In this document: piece by piece, positions 23,286-33,433 of the stretch
How the letters are laid out: every line of letters starts with the position of its first letter
Position numbering within the stretch: the stretch's first letter is position 1
NCBI GenBank assembly: GCA_021521415.1
Contig: JAIQDT010000059.1
Coordinates: 3,286,001 to 3,350,000, forward strand
Direction of reading: 5' to 3'
Origin: Bidens hawaiensis
Lineage: Eukaryota > Streptophyta > Magnoliopsida > Asterales > Asteraceae
Length of the DNA: 64,000 nucleotides
Notes under the pieces: model-generated
Told to the model about the DNA's origin: nothing
Seen by the model: only the letters and a program-made list of their open reading frames with translations
Database searches by the model: none
Position numbers and translations under genes: made by a program

Positions 23286-23710
23286 CTCAGAATTTCATCG
23301 AGCATACTCGAAAGTCAATCAAGCAAACATAAGATTGATCATTTCAGTGCTTGTGCTCGAAAGACTTAGCTGTATGCTCAAGTAGTATACATGTGCTGAA
23401 ATACTCAGAAAGTTTTCCACAACACATGTCCATGCTCGACCACAAGTAACACAAAATTTGTGCTCGAGTTACTTGAGAAACCTCAAGTATGGTTTGTATG
23501 TGCTCGGATAGCATTAAACACACCATGCAACACAAGATTATGCTTGAAATACTTTAAAAAGTTTTTCAAGTCAAAATTCTATGCTCGAGCAGCTGAGCTA
23601 TGACATTTGTGCTCGAAGGACTTAGAATAGTCTTTCAAGTGCCTTTGCTTGTGCTCGAAGAGCAACAAGCACAATATCAAGCACAGATTCATGCTCGAAG
23701 TACTTAGAAT
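23286..23710 (-). repeat. TGCTCGA motif cluster 2 in the spacer
   Basis: About nine copies of TGCTCG(A) in 420 bp, several in the longer form TGTGCTCGAAG. They lie between the end of pol and the accessory promoter. Confidence 0.8.
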
Positions 23711-23912
23711 CACAAAAATACATCATGCAAGCACAGATCAAAGTATCAAAAGCTGTAATTAGCAATTTTAACTAAATTTCCACACAAGGACAGTCACATA
23801 CATGATTCATGCAATTAGAGTAATCATTCAAGAATAGCAAATCATCATGCAAACATTCAAAGTGAGTAACACAGATAATCAGTAAGCACCTCACTTAAGC
23901 ATATATCCTAAA

Positions 23913-24668
23913 TCAAACTTCATCAGCATTTATCATTCCTAGGCATTTTAACAGAAAATGAACCCTGGTTTTATCTAAGGGTTTGGTGAATAAATCAAGC
24001 AAATTATCAAATGTGTCTACCCTTTTCATTTCAGTTAAACCTTTTTCCTGACAGTCCCTAATGAAATGATGTCTAATTTCAATGTGCTTAGTTTTAGAAT
24101 GTTGGACTGGATTCTTAACAATAAACATAGCAGCAGTATTATCAATTAAAATAGGTGTAAATAAGAAATTCAGACCATAATCCAGCAGTTGATTTTGAAT
24201 CCACAGAACCTGTGCACAGCAGGCAGAAGCAGCAATGTACTCAGCTTCAGCAGTAGAGATTGACACTGTAGTTTGCTTCTTGCATTGCCAAAACACCAGC
24301 CTGTTCCCTAGGAACTAGCATCCTCTAGAGGTTGATTTTCTACTCATATTGCAACCATCATAGTCACTATCTGTGTAGGCCATCAAGTCAAAGGAAGGGT
24401 TCTTTGGATACCAAATCCCCAAATCTGGTTTTCCCTTTAGATATCTGAAGATCCTCTTAACTGCTAGCATATGTGAGACCTTAGGGTTAGCTTGGAATTT
24501 GGCACAGACACACACAGCAAACATAATATCTGGCCTAGAGGCTGTGAGATACATCAGTGATCCTATCTTGGCCCTATATTCATGCTGGTCCACCGGCTTC
24601 CCCTTTTCATTAGGTACCATTTTCTCATGTCTTCCATTGGAGTGGACACTGTCTTGAAGTCTTAGCAC
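23913..24668 (-). pseudogene. pol: Copia RNase H and RT connection, broken
   Basis: Open pieces 24668-24315 and 24296-23913, the same frame with a stop between. The first carries GSLMYLTASRPDIMFAV and AYTDSDYDGC, the usual copia region leading into RNase H, with the catalytic Asp. The second carries TVSISTAEAEYIAA and ends HFLLKCLGMINADEV. RNase H removes the RNA strand of the RNA-DNA hybrid in the virus-like particle. The last residue lies at 23913, where the 3 kb spacer begins. Confidence 0.85.
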
Positions 24669-25420
24669 TTGAATTTGTTAAGAATCTCTTGTACATATTT
24701 TGATTGATTAATGAAGATTCCATTAGCTTTCTGTTGCACCTGAAGTCCAAGGAAGAAATTCATTTCTCCCATTGAGCTCATCTTGTACTTGGATTTCATT
24801 ACTTGTTCAAACTCTTTGCACATTTGTTCATTTGTAGAGCCAAAGATAATGTTATCCACATACACTTGCAGCAGCAGCAGATCCTTGTTCCTTCTTTTGT
24901 AGAATAGAGTCTTCTCAATGGCTCCTCTGCAGAAGCCATTTTCCAACAAATGGTTTGACAGCTCATCATACCAGGCTCTTGGTGCTTGATGCAGTCCATA
25001 AAGTGCTTGCTGAGCTTGTAAACCTTGTTGGGATGCAGTGGATCTTCAAATCCTGGAGGTTGAGTGACATAAACTTCTTCATCATCTTTCCATTTAAAAA
25101 TGCAGATTTTACATCAAGTTGATAGACTTTAATGTTCATTGATGCTGTAAATGCAAGAAAGATCCTTATAGCATCTAGTCGTGCAACTGGAGCAAAACCC
25201 TTTTCAAAGTCCACTCCTTTTTCTTGTAAGCATCCTAGAGCCACCAATTTTGCTTTGTTTTTTTTATCACAATCCCCCTTTCATCTTTCTTGTTTCTGAA
25301 CACCCATTTTGTTCCAATGGCATACTTGCCTCTGGGCTTGTCTACCAAGTCCCATACATGTAAGTCTCTGAATTGGGCTAACTCTTCCTGCATAGCTTCT
25401 ACCCAGCTGTTGTCTTTCAA
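24662..25420 (-). pseudogene. pol: Copia reverse transcriptase, broken
   Basis: Pieces 25420-25235, 25247-24966 and 24949-24662 in changing frames. Recognisable copia RT landmarks in order: WVEAMQEELAQF, GTKWVFRNKKDE, GFAPVARLDAIRIFLAF, YQLDVKSAFLNG (first catalytic Asp), LLLLQVYVDNIIFGST (the usual YVDD box, here YVDN) and FFLGLQVQQ. The YVDD change and at least two frame changes mean this copy cannot make active RT. Confidence 0.9.
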
Positions 25421-25645
25421 AGCTTGACTAATGTTCTTTGGTTCAACTTGGGATAAGAAGCAGACATATAGACAGATGTTTGCCTTTTAAGAAGAGCTTC
25501 TAGTCACTCTTTCATGCAAGTCTCCTATTATATTTTCTGTAGGGTGATTTCTTTCAACAGAGGTGGTCTGCACAACTTGTTGTGCAGACACTTCTGTCTC
25601 TAGATTGGTCATGTTTAACTCAGCAGATTCATTTTCAATTCTCAC

Positions 25646-26698
25646 TTAAGTTTCATCATTTGCTTGAACTTGATTAATCTCTGACGATGATGCTTCATTT
25701 GATCCAAATTGTAGAGAGTCAAACAAAGACTGAAACCTATCTTCAAATTGATTTACCCCTTCAGACTGGACAGGTTGTTGACTTTGAATGGGTTCACTCT
25801 CTACTTCACTTGGACCTTCATTAGAAACTTCAATTGCTGCGTCTTGTTCATTCAGATCAACTTCAACACTTTGTTGGTTGCATCTTTCAAAGTTAAATCC
25901 ATTTGTTTCAGGAGCAATAGATGACCATAGCTTGTCCAGACCAACTTGTTTTCGTTTTCCCTTATCTTCAAAGCTGGTTCTGTACATGCTGTCATCCATA
26001 TCCTCATTGTAGATTTTGAACGATTTAATCATCTTTTCCAAGTCAAAAAGCCACTCGGGTCCTTCAACATTGTTAAAGTGGTTTTCATTGAATATTATAT
26101 CTGAAGATTCAATGACCACCATGTGCTCCTTCACATAGACTCTGTAAGCCTTTGAATGAAAAGAGTAGCCCACAAAGAAACATTCCAATGATTTTGACTG
26201 GAATTTGTTTAGGTAATCCTTTGTATTCAACAGTGAGCATCTGCATCCAAAAGGCTTCAAGAATTTCACATAGGGTTTTCTTTTGAAGATTACCTCATAC
26301 GGAGTCTTGTTTTGAGTCTTGTTTAATAGAACCCTGTTCTGCAGATAACATGCAGTGTTGATTGCTTCTGCCCAAAAAGTAACTGGCAGATTTGCATCAG
26401 CAATTATGGTCCTTGCAGCTTCAATCAATGTTCTGTTTCTTCTTTCTGCAACACCATTCTGTTCAGGAGTTCTAATGACCTTTACCTTTCTTTCAAGTTG
26501 ATTTTCCATTTTCAGCACATAGGATCTGATCAAATATGGGGTTTCATCTTTGCTGCCCATAAAGTATACCCAAGTAAACCTTGAATAATCATCAGTGATC
26601 ACTAGGCAATATCTCTTCTTTCCAATACTTGGAACACTTACAGGACCAAATAGATCCATGTGTAACAGTTCCAAGACCTCATCAATGGTATTTATCAT
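25646..26698 (-). pseudogene. pol: Copia integrase core, with internal deletion
   Basis: 350-residue open piece. LLHMDLFGP carries the first catalytic Asp, and TPEQNGVAERRNRT the catalytic Glu. Between them KVKVIR runs straight into TPEQNG; the block that normally holds the second Asp (SDNGTEF-like) is missing, a loss of roughly 30 residues without a frame change. After the core come GCRCSLLNTKDYLNKF and FFVGYSFHSKAYRV, the usual copia C-terminal landmarks. The end (25646-25900) is Glu/Gln/Ser-rich linker. Catalytically dead by inspection. Confidence 0.9.
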
Positions 26699-26705
26699 TT
26701 TGCTC

Positions 26706-27101
26706 TTATGTGAGGATTTGTGTTGTTTCCCTTTGAGGCAAGATGTGCATTTTTTCTTCTAGCTTGAATTCTCTAGTGGGAAGGCCAACAACATGTTCAC
26801 TCTTCACTACCTTGTTCATGTTCTTCAAATTTACATGACATATCTTCCTATGCCACAATTTGGTCTCATTTTCAGTGGCTTTGGAAACAAAACATGAACC
26901 ACCTCTAGATATAGCCGTGTTCATTCTCAGCTCATAGAGGTTGCCATTTCTTGGAGCCATCGTCATGATCATCTCAGTTGGAATCACAAACTCAGGCTTC
27001 AAAATTAGGCAGTGTTCATCATTGAAGGCTACCTTGTATCCTTTATCACAAACTTGAGAAATGCTGAGTAGATTGTATTGTAGTCCTTCAACATGCAACA
27101 C
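26706..27101 (-). pseudogene. pol: Gag-pre-integrase domain and integrase zinc region
   Basis: Contains YNLLSISQVCDKGY and LWHRKICHVN, the His-His half of the integrase zinc-binding domain. The Cys pair expected shortly after is lost to a frame change near 26755, where the reading becomes KLEEKMHILPQRE. Confidence 0.8.
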
Positions 27102-27103
27102 AT

Positions 27104-27316
27104 TCTCAAAGGATACTTTGCCACTGGAGAGTGTTCCCCTTCCAACAATCTTCCCTCCATTTTCATCACTCCCAAAGGCAACTGGCCCTTCTTATTTTCT
27201 TTCATAGTTGATTAGAACACGTTTGTCACAACTCATGTGCCTGGAACATCCACTGTCCATGTACCATAAGTCATTTCTGTTCAAGGACTGTTCCTGCACA
27301 TACATACAAAACAGAA
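27104..27316 (-). pseudogene. pol: Copia aspartic protease, with stop
   Basis: The minus strand reads LWYMDSGCSRHM; the DSG active site is at 27257-27249. An in-frame TAA follows about 20 codons later, near 27190. Downstream the typical G-G-K-I-V-G-R-G-T-L pattern continues into the pre-integrase part. The protease would mature Gag-Pol. Confidence 0.8.
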
Positions 27317-28465
27317 TTAGTTAGATTCTGATTCACAAACTGCATCAGTTTGTAATTCAGTGTCAGTTGAAGATTCATCAGGAGTTGGAACTGGAAGTGG
27401 GTCTTCATACACTACTTCACATTCTTCTTCTGAGTCTGAATCTAACCCATCCTTCATAACTTTTGACTTGATTAAATCTTCAGTTTGCTCAATAACATAG
27501 TTCTTCTTTTCAGTCACCTCCTTCTTAGTCTTCTATTGGAACCCTCTTGGTTCATATCCCTGCTTCATCAAAATTTCTCATCTCCGTTAAGAAGACCAGG
27601 TCTAATATTTTCTTTTCCTTTTGTCACTTGACCTTCTGTTCTTTGTAGGTTTGCTTGATATTCTTGCTTCATCCTTGATCTTCACAACTTGTTTCAGTCT
27701 CTTTTCTGTCACTGACCTTTTCTCTTCATCATCTGAACTCCCTTTTTCTTCATTTAAGTATATTTGATACATTTTCTTGTATCCTTTCATATCAAAGCCA
27801 CAAACAACATCAGGAACAACAAACTCTTCCTCTTCAAACCAGCAAGAGTCAGTGTGATGACCATAGGCATCACACTTCTTGCACCAGACCTTTGCATAGC
27901 TCCCCATGTCTTCAAGCAATTGCTTGTCTTTAATTTTGTCACTGGGTTTGGGGAAATCAAAGCCTAGGGAGGTTTTAGGACATAAAGAGTTGCTGAAGTC
28001 CATTTTGATTGGATTTTTCAGATCAGGTTCCAGATAATATTTTTCTTTGATAAACGCTACAGGCTTCAATTTGGATGAGGTTCTTGAACTGCTTCCCTTT
28101 CCTTCTCCAACAGATCTTCTCATAGGCACATACTCTACATCTTCTATGTCAAATAGTTCATGGTTTGAGAAGACTGGATAGATTGGAGTATGTGTCTGAT
28201 CATAAGAATATTTCATTAAAGCTTCATCTCTTTTCTTGATTTCAGACTGTGGTCTAGCATAAATATCAAACACTACATGTTCTTTTCTCATTCTTTCATA
28301 GTGTTTTTTCAACTTTGGAGTCATCTTTAGTAGAAGAGGATTCTTTTCACTTTTCTTCTTGCTGGATCCCTTTTTCTTCCTTCCCTTAGATGATTTAGTG
28401 CTTCCACAGCTTAAATTACTGTCTTCACTTGAGTACTCACTCCACTTCTTTTTCTCACTTTCCAT
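27317..28465 (-). pseudogene. Gag-Pol linker with a second zinc knuckle
   Basis: Pieces 28465-27602 (287 aa) and 27517-27317. Lys/Ser-rich at the start (SSKGRKKKGSSKKKSEKNP), then a globular stretch, then CKKCDAYGHHTDSC, a C-X2-C-X4-H-X4-C knuckle, then an acidic linker up to the protease. This is a second CCHC motif besides the one in gag at about 29,350-29,400. It is broken by stops. Confidence 0.7.
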
Positions 28466-28570
28466 CTTATCAGTCTTCTTAATCTCTGGTTCCTCACTCT
28501 ATTTACTGCAAACTCTCCATTCTTATCCACAAACACATAATCATATTGCTTCACAAACTCAGCTTTATCA

Positions 28571-30498
28571 TCAAACACATTCTTGAATTGTTTCAGTTTC
28601 ACTTATGCTCTCCTTGTCTACTTTCAGTGGGTAGCTATCACAGAAAGGTGGTGGCACCTTTTTGTACTTCTCTTCCTCAGTCATTTTATCCACATAACCC
28701 ACTATATTTCCTGTAGAAACAAGGTTCTTCAAGAATTCCATCTGAATTAACAAGTCAGCATTTTCAATTTCTCTTCAGCATACATCTTCTTCAACCCCTC
28801 AATTTCAATTGTCATTTTTGATTGGGTTTGGTATGCCATCATACAATCCTCTTCAAGACCCTTGATTTGATTTTCATAAGTTGCTTCACTGGCTTCATAT
28901 ACATTCAAGAAGGCTTCCTTTCTCCTACACTCAGTTTTCCATTTTCCAATCTCCTGATTTAGTTCATCAATAGTAATAAGAAGATCAGAAATTGAGATAT
29001 CAGATTGTACCTGCGCATTTGAAGATTCAGGCTTGTGCTGCACTTTTTCCATAAAAGCAACATTTGCCTTCTCAATCTCAGCAGCATGGTTGCTCCAATC
29101 AAATTCCCCATCCTGTGGCGCCCTGGTTACTGCAACATTTGCTTGATCTCTCAGCTGGTTCACATTGTTCTGATTAGCTCTGTTTTGATTAGTGTGAACC
29201 TGCATTTGATTGTTTCTTTGGGGTTGAAAGGTTTGTTGCTGGGGTCTGTTTGGATTTTGATAGGGGTTTTGGTTGGTAATCTGATTTTTCTGGTGCTGGA
29301 AATTCTGATTCTGGTTTTGATAGAATTGGTTCTGATTCACTTGATTACCAACTTGCTTTGGCATATTGCACTCTCTAGCAAAATGTCCTGGTTGTTGACA
29401 ATTATAACAGATGGCCTTTGATTTGTCAAAGCCGATTCTTTCATTTGGTCCATTAAAGCTTGTTCTTCCAGTTCTGTTATACAACCCTTTGCTCCTCACG
29501 GCTAACATAGCCGCCTGCCACTTTATGTCCATGTCTTCCAAGTCATCAGCATCTATTTGGTCAAGATCCTCCTGCACAATACTTGTGTTGATCAGGTTTT
29601 TGGCGACAAATGCATGATATGACTTAGTAAACATAGAGAACAATGCTTGATAGTCTGTTCCTTGAGCATTATTGTTCTGCATAAATGTTGACTGCCCATT
29701 TGCTGTAGAGGTAGTATCATCTTCAATCAGCTGAACATTAAAACTTGACTGGCCATTACATGTTGAACTTGTTTCTGATGGCTCTTCAATAATAAGCTGC
29801 TGGTTCTTGATTGAGAGATTGCCCATTGGTGCTACAAGAGCATTGTTCACTTGAAAACATGGCTTGTACTCTCTAATCATATGATTTTCGATCATCTCTT
29901 GTTCTGCAGCTTTAAGAAATGCAATCACATCATCCAGCTTAAAATTGGGGAAACTGACCTTCTCCTTAATAAACTTGCTGGCAGTGTACCATTCACTGGA
30001 CAAGGATGACAAGAGCTTCTTTTTCAGCTCAAAGTCAGAGATCTGCAGATCTGTTTTTCTTATGTCGTTTACAATCATCATAAACCTCTGCAATATTGAT
30101 TTTAATCTCTCTCCGTCTTTAATCTTGAACCTGTCTAGCTGTTACTTCAGCCTATCTTTCTTAATATCTCTTAGTTCAGTATTTCCTTCAAACATGTCGA
30201 TGACCGCATCAAGCATACCCTTTTCGGTTTTGTGGTGATTGACAGTTGTCAAGATTTCCCAAGAAAGACCTAACTTTAGCATAGACAAAGCCTTATCGTC
30301 CCGTTTCTTCATATTTAGCTTAACAGTGGCATTGTTGTTCAGAGCTGTTAAAGGAACATAGTTTCCTTTAGTGATGGAAGTCCAAAGCTCTGGGTCGTTG
30401 TAGTTTACAGCTGCTTCGAAGAGCACCTTCCATTTGATGAAGTTTTCTTGTCCAAGCAATCTTGGAATCTTGTTGGTGGAGACTTCTTGGTCTTCCAT
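28571..30498 (-). pseudogene. gag: Copia gag, broken
   Basis: Starts at MEDQEVSTNKIPRL; the text LLGQENFIKWKVLFEA is the usual copia gag opening (W-K in a short helix). An in-frame TAA near 30140 splits it. The longer part, 30093-28747, runs through KKLLSSLSSEW, a CCHC knuckle CYNCQQPGHFARECNM, an Asn/Gln-rich stretch (about 80 residues, NQNQFYQNQ-like) and a coiled coil. The reading then shifts frame at 28750 and continues to 28571. Gag forms the virus-like particle; the knuckle binds RNA. Confidence 0.85.
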
Positions 30499-30592
30499 TT
30501 TCAACAGATCTGGAGTTTGCAGTAGTGAAATAGAGTAAAGCTTCAAGCTTTTTCACAAACCTTCTGTCCCGGGCCTTCAGCGAGCTTCCAAA

Positions 30593-30604
30593 GCTCTGAT
30601 ACCA
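30593..30604 (-). promoter_or_regulatory. Primer binding site of the Sirevirus-like element
   Basis: Minus strand TGGTATCAGAGC two bases after the 5' LTR, complementary to the 3' end of initiator tRNA-Met, the usual copia primer. Confidence 0.9.
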
Positions 30605-30606
30605 CT

Positions 30607-31633
30607 TATCAGGACCGTGAATCGGGTGAAACCTTAGAAAAGGTTGACAAGAACACCGACTCTGTAACCCAAAGGCCTGTTGAATATCCCGGTGGAATCA
30701 GGATATCCAACAAGTGGGAACGAAGGAGTGAAAATAACAAGCACGAAACGATAAAAGATAACCAATAAAAGCACATTCAAAGACAAAGATTCACCGTATT
30801 AAATGAGTCATTAATGAAATAGTAAAGGGAATGTCTAGGGTTTCGTGTATGACGGCGGCGGCGGCTGTACGAGGAAACAAATAGAATATTCTTTTAGAAT
30901 GTTTCTCGTATTCCGTGTGTGCCAACGTTACCCTAAAATGGAAACCTAGGACCCTATTTATAGACCCTGACATTCCTTCTAGAAGTTCCTAATCATTACA
31001 TAATGAAATACAAAATAATACAAGCGGCGAGTCCTCGAGCAAGGTAACAATCTTGCTCGAGCAAACTCACTATGCTAGGTATGCTCGATGAATGTCCTCG
31101 AGCATACTTTACTTAGAATATCTTCATTGAAGATATTCCCTTCCAGCAAGCTTCATTCCTCTTGACTAATCCATGCTTTGCTCGAACTAGTCCATCGAGC
31201 AAGCTCATTCTTCTTGATGTCTTCAGTCTTCTTATTCAGCAATATTTAGCATGCTCGGATGTAAATTTTGCTCGGGGAACTGAACTGTGCTCGAAGTCCT
31301 TGCTTTGATCACGTGACATCTTCTTATTGCATCCATGCTTTTCCCCATGTGCTCGATCATCCTGTGCTCGTAACACTTGGTTGAAACTTGTATGATCAAG
31401 CTGTTTGCTCAATTGGCAATCCATGCTTGATAGAAGAATACTCTTGCTCGTTGAAGTGTAGCTTGCTCGAAGCCTTAACACTTAGAAGAATCAACCATTT
31501 AAGGTTCTGAAGACCTTGCTCGAAGTAGTAAAACCCTGCTCGATCGTCTAGGCTTGCTCAAAGTCCATACTTAGCCGTTTTATGAGGAGGTTGAGAAGAT
31601 TCCAATCTTCCTTATCAAAAATCCGACTCAACA
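30607..31633 (-). repeat. 5' LTR of the Sirevirus-like element
   Basis: Direct repeat of 14970-15998. Minus strand ends CCTGATA, where the partner has CCTGACA. TATA box TATAAAT at + 30956-30962 (minus). TGCTCGA motifs lie upstream of it. Several differences from the partner are C-to-T type changes within TCGA, as expected from methylated CpG decay. Confidence 0.95.
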
Positions 31634-31638
31634 AGATC

Positions 31639-32230
31639 CTAAGATCTAGGTACAATAGGACAACCTAACTGCATGAACTAAGGTCACTGTGGGGGTATAG
31701 CTTATGTATAAGTTGACATATAAGCTAATATATATATATGTATATATATATCCTCCTAAATTATAAAGGGAATCTAGTTACTTCCTAGTCAATTCCTATA
31801 ACAACAGTGACATGTTGTGAGGCTAAGCATAATATATGGTCAATGATTGTATAAATCATTATAGCCTTAATGCTTTTAATGATTTGTGGATAATCACCTA
31901 TGTGAAAAAGAAGTGGGGTCGCTTCGAATGAAATTGTGGGGTGCGCAATTCCTAGAGCTTTCATAGAACCAGGCTAGTGTTCCAGGACCATAATGGACAC
32001 GACAATGAGGGGATGTACCCAGCTAGGGAGAGTATTGTGTGAAGTTTATTGTCGTCTACACAAATAGAGGTTTGTTCAAGGACATCATGTCTACTAACCG
32101 CTAGGAGACTAAGTATGTTTCACAAAGGAAGGTTCAAAGCTAACACCTACCTATCCTGCAATACTCAACTGTCGAGGTTTCATTGGATATTTTGTGTGTT
32201 TGATCGATCTCCATTCATGTTGGGGATTGT
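31639..32230. other. Interior right part of the outer element
   Basis: Resumes the element interrupted at 14970. No coding sequence recognised. A TA repeat lies near 31720-31750. Ends with GTTGGGGATTG, the likely PPT. Confidence 0.5.
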
Positions 32231-32966
32231 TGGAAAATATTCTAATGAATGTGAGATCAATGCAAGACTCTTAGTGTTTATATATAAATTGAGGCTTTGT
32301 GCCTTGGTTAAAACAAAAAGAGGGAAGAGAAGTTTTAAATAAAAAGGATGGTTATCAAAAAGAAATATTAGTATATTTCTTTACAAGAATTATTAGATAG
32401 GAGTACTCTCTAAACTTCATCCTCATATTTTCAAGTTCTAACACACTAATTTACCTTATGTAACCTCAGGCACGTGGACATCTCCGGCAGTACAAACTGT
32501 TGTACCCTGGGAGACAGGCGCGTTGTTTTATGTAGAGGCTCGAAATTTGTTTTAAGGGAAGCGTGTTGAACACATGCCTCGGCCTCAACTGTCAACATTA
32601 ATTTGTTCGTTCTTGTAGCAACGAATCATACAAGAAGGAGGCACGGCTCAAGCACTCGTCATACAAGAAGATGTGGATCAAGATCTCGTTGAAGAATATA
32701 TAAAAGATTGTTCAAGAATACGTAATTTGAGCTTAGTCGAAGACCAAATGTGATGAAATCTCAATACGAACATATTATTTGAAGACCCGTCAAAGTACCC
32801 GCTAAAGACATCGGTTCCAATTAAATTTAGAATATGAAAAACCGTATTTTATATTCTTTTGATTCAATTTTGTAAATGGTATCATACTAGCATATTTCTC
32901 ATTACTAACGAGAGTATCGTTAGCTTTTATTTTAATTTTTAAATAAATTGTGACCTATGTCCTACA
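32231..32966 (+). repeat. Right LTR of the outer element (736 bp)
   Basis: Matches 10586-11430 except for a deletion of about 105 bp after GCAAGACTCTT. Ends GTCCTACA, followed by target duplication ATTTT. Confidence 0.8.
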
Positions 32967-32971
32967 ATTTT

Positions 32972-33407
32972 GTTCTTCTTGGTAGTGTATGAACAAAGGG
33001 CTACATAATAAATTATTTTTGTTTATATTATATTGTTATTATTAAATTTGAATACTACAAAGAAGGAGATAGATCTGAGTTATAAACAAGACTAGAAATG
33101 AATCAATCGCTTGACTTGTGGTCTACGTTTAACATGAGCCCAACATTACAAGAGAAGTTACAATCTCTTTATCTGACCGTCTTTTCCTTCCCATGCCATC
33201 TCACCAACTCACCTCACCTTACTTAAAGATACTACTACTACCAACAACACCACCACCATCTTTGACACATATACCACATAATATGTTAGCTTGTCCTTCT
33301 CCATCATTTCTGAACCATATGTTGCTCTTCATATTCCCCTTATTTACCAACTAGCATTAGATCTTCAACTCTCACAGAATCGCTCTGAGCTCTGCCGCTT
33401 CCATACC
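32972..33407 (+). promoter_or_regulatory. Probable promoter and 5' leader of GUX1
   Basis: Non-repeat sequence between the outer element and the proposed start codon. The last 200 bp are CT- and CA-rich (ACTACTACTACCAACAACACCACCACC), as in plant 5' leaders. No strong TATA box seen. The insertion of the outer LTR element has left about 436 bp of native upstream sequence. Confidence 0.45.
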
Positions 33408-33433
33408 ATGGACACCAGACAACCATATACCAA
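33408..33433 (+). CDS. GUX1: GUX1 exon 1 (proposed)
   Basis: Only 26 nt: ATG then codons for DTRQPYT plus two bases, ending at donor GTATGA. It joins exon 2 in phase to give N-D-D-I-C-K-R-R. It is proposed because exon 2 has no in-frame ATG after the stop at 38263, and Arabidopsis GUX1 also has N-terminal residues before the I-C-K-R-R-F motif. No other candidate upstream looked better, but such a short exon needs transcript support. Confidence 0.55.

Larger units (their letters stand above)
14970..31633 (-). mobile_element. Sirevirus-like Ty1/copia retrotransposon, complete but decayed (16.7 kb)
   Basis: LTRs of 1,029 bp (14970-15998) and 1,027 bp (30607-31633), with exact target duplication AGATC (14965-14969 and 31634-31638). 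Minus order: 5' LTR, PBS TGGTATCAGAGC, gag with CCHC knuckle, second knuckle segment, protease, integrase, RT, RNase H, 3 kb spacer, accessory coding region, PPT, 3' LTR. Integrase before RT is the copia order. A large coding region after pol, a PPT of CTAGGGGGAGAT and the great length suggest the Sirevirus (SIRE1/Maximus) group; that family is known for an extra gene after pol. All genes carry stops or frameshifts. By eye the LTRs differ at roughly 4 percent of positions, so the insertion is fairly recent. Confidence 0.9.
10586..32966 (+). mobile_element. Outer non-coding LTR element, host of the nested copia
   Basis: LTRs at 10586-11430 and 32231-32966 share long matching text (for example TAAATTGAGGCTTTGTGCC) and are flanked by ATTTT on both sides (10581-10585 and 32967-32971). 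Interior pieces are 11431-14969 and 31639-32230. They contain no gag or pol that I can recognise, so it is non-autonomous (LARD-like) or badly decayed. GTTGGGGATTG just before the right LTR is a plausible PPT, giving + orientation. No clear PBS follows the left LTR. The right LTR ends about 440 bp upstream of the GUX1 start codon. Confidence 0.75.

Noticed and set aside
21295..23710. CRISPR-like array or satellite in the spacer
   Set aside because: The repeated word is 7 bp with irregular spacing and no constant repeat-spacer unit; and the DNA is a plant nuclear genome.
29035..29421. + strand open readings opposite gag and the accessory region (for example 29035-29421, 17358-17606, 18563-18815)
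   Set aside because: Complement of Asn/Gln- or Glu/Lys-rich minus-strand coding; hydrophobic composition follows from that.
31725..31752. TA-rich stretch at 31725 (and at 22440) as a replication origin or terminator
   Set aside because: A plain AT microsatellite; no supporting context.
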